A stretch of DNA of 64,000 nucleotides, from assembly GCA_905250075.1 (NCBI GenBank), contig CAJNOP010000008.1:3730941-3794940 (forward strand), written 5' to 3'. Shown one piece after another: positions 63,174 to 64,000 of this stretch. The DNA is from Rotaria sp. Silwood1. Lineage: Eukaryota > Rotifera > Eurotatoria > Philodinida > Philodinidae. Position 1 is the stretch's first letter. Each line of letters opens with the position of its first letter. A program made the position numbers and the translations under genes. The notes under the pieces were generated by a model, which saw nothing but the letters and a program-made list of their open reading frames with translations, did not search any database and was not told the DNA's origin.

Positions 63174-64000
63174 ATTTATTTTTGCTCGAATTTCACTCAA
63201 TGAATTCGGTTATAGCACTCTTGTGTTTCACTGACTGTTCAACTCTTCAGATTTTTTCTTTCTTTCAATTCAGTCGATTAGATATTTTTTTCGATTTTTC
63301 TTCCATCTATGAATTCTCTTAGGCTCAATGCTGATCTATAGATATTGTACTATATATGAAAAAGCAAGCAAAAGTTGATCATATATGAAATCACAGAATA
63401 TATTGACTTCTTTGACGTAAGAATGACGTGAGTTGACAATATTGTGGATCATGGATATGTGTGTTTACTGTTCTAGCAGTACATGACTCTCATGTTATTG
63501 TATCTCTGGTCTTCTAGCATTGCACGTATTTTAAATTTAGATTTTTCAGAAAAAAAGGCATTCCAATCTGTGTGAATCGGATCATTCTCGCTCCTATGGC
63601 AGCCAGCTTGTAAACCTCATTCTCTAAAACTTGAACTTAGAAACCGAATCGATGAAGGAAACACACAAACAAAGAATTAATTAGCACTAAAAAACGAACA
63701 GAAAATATGATTTGTTATTAGTGAAAACACAGAAGCAAAATCCAATGACATAACAGGAAAAAATTCTCAGTTCTGAGAGGGGACAGAAATAGCTACAGAT
63801 TCAATGCATCATAGAAGGAGTCTAAACCCATTTTCTGATAGGATTCAAATTTTTCTAGGCTGAACTTAGACTGTTCTAAGAGAATAAGCTACCCGTCTAG
63901 TTATTCTAGTAGTGAAACCTGATTGATTCAAGTAAAGTCCACTGTTTTCTCGTTCGTATTATATCGACTATGCCCATTATACTTCCCATAAAATAGCAGA
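63174..64000. other. 3' flank, nothing recognised
   Basis: AT-rich sequence without protein-like frames to the end of the window. If the prominin-like gene continues beyond the proposed last exon, this would be intron. Confidence 0.4.

Overview
The window looks like nuclear DNA of a small, AT-rich invertebrate. My best guess is a bdelloid rotifer of the Rotaria type. This is an inference from gene style, very short AT-rich introns, a bacterial-type gene that carries spliceosomal introns, and splice-acceptor-like sites right in front of several start codons; no marker gene here settles it. A run of 100 N marks an assembly gap.

Layout. 1-5.2 kb: non-coding, with one TTAA-flanked foldback element. 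5.5-6.9 kb (minus): perilipin, a lipid-droplet coat protein. 10.3-12.0 kb (minus): reticulon, an ER-shaping protein. 13.2-21.0 kb (plus): a repeat protein of unknown function, followed 152 bp later by a long coiled-coil protein resembling LEKR1; the spacing and signals look operon-like. 21.6-22.0 kb (plus): single-exon MAPEG-family membrane protein. 24.9-26.0 kb (plus): DGAT2/MOGAT-type acyltransferase. 26-36 kb: gene-poor accessory stretch holding decayed gene fragments, palindromic elements, a methylglyoxal synthase of bacterial type (with introns, and possibly with UBA-like upstream exons), one copy of a long inverted repeat, and a piggyBac-derived foldback element that keeps the transposase C-terminal zinc domain. 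36.4-52.7 kb (minus): a neurobeachin-like BEACH-WD40 gene. I could follow 17 exons with consistent reading phase to a 2588-residue protein. 53.0-53.5 kb (minus): SRP19. 53.5-60.6 kb: non-coding, with the second, inverted copy of the long repeat. 60.6-63.2 kb (plus): a three-TM membrane protein resembling the first half of prominin.

The recognisable host genes are mostly secretory/ER, membrane and lipid functions (SRP19, reticulon, DGAT2-like, perilipin, BEACH protein, prominin-like). No shared pathway is implied by their order. DGAT2-like and perilipin proteins do belong to the same process, storage lipid synthesis and droplet coating. The most unusual content is the bacterial-type methylglyoxal synthase, the paired foldback TTAA elements, the 22-kb-spaced inverted repeat around NBEAL-SRP19, and the candidate trans-splicing/operon signals.
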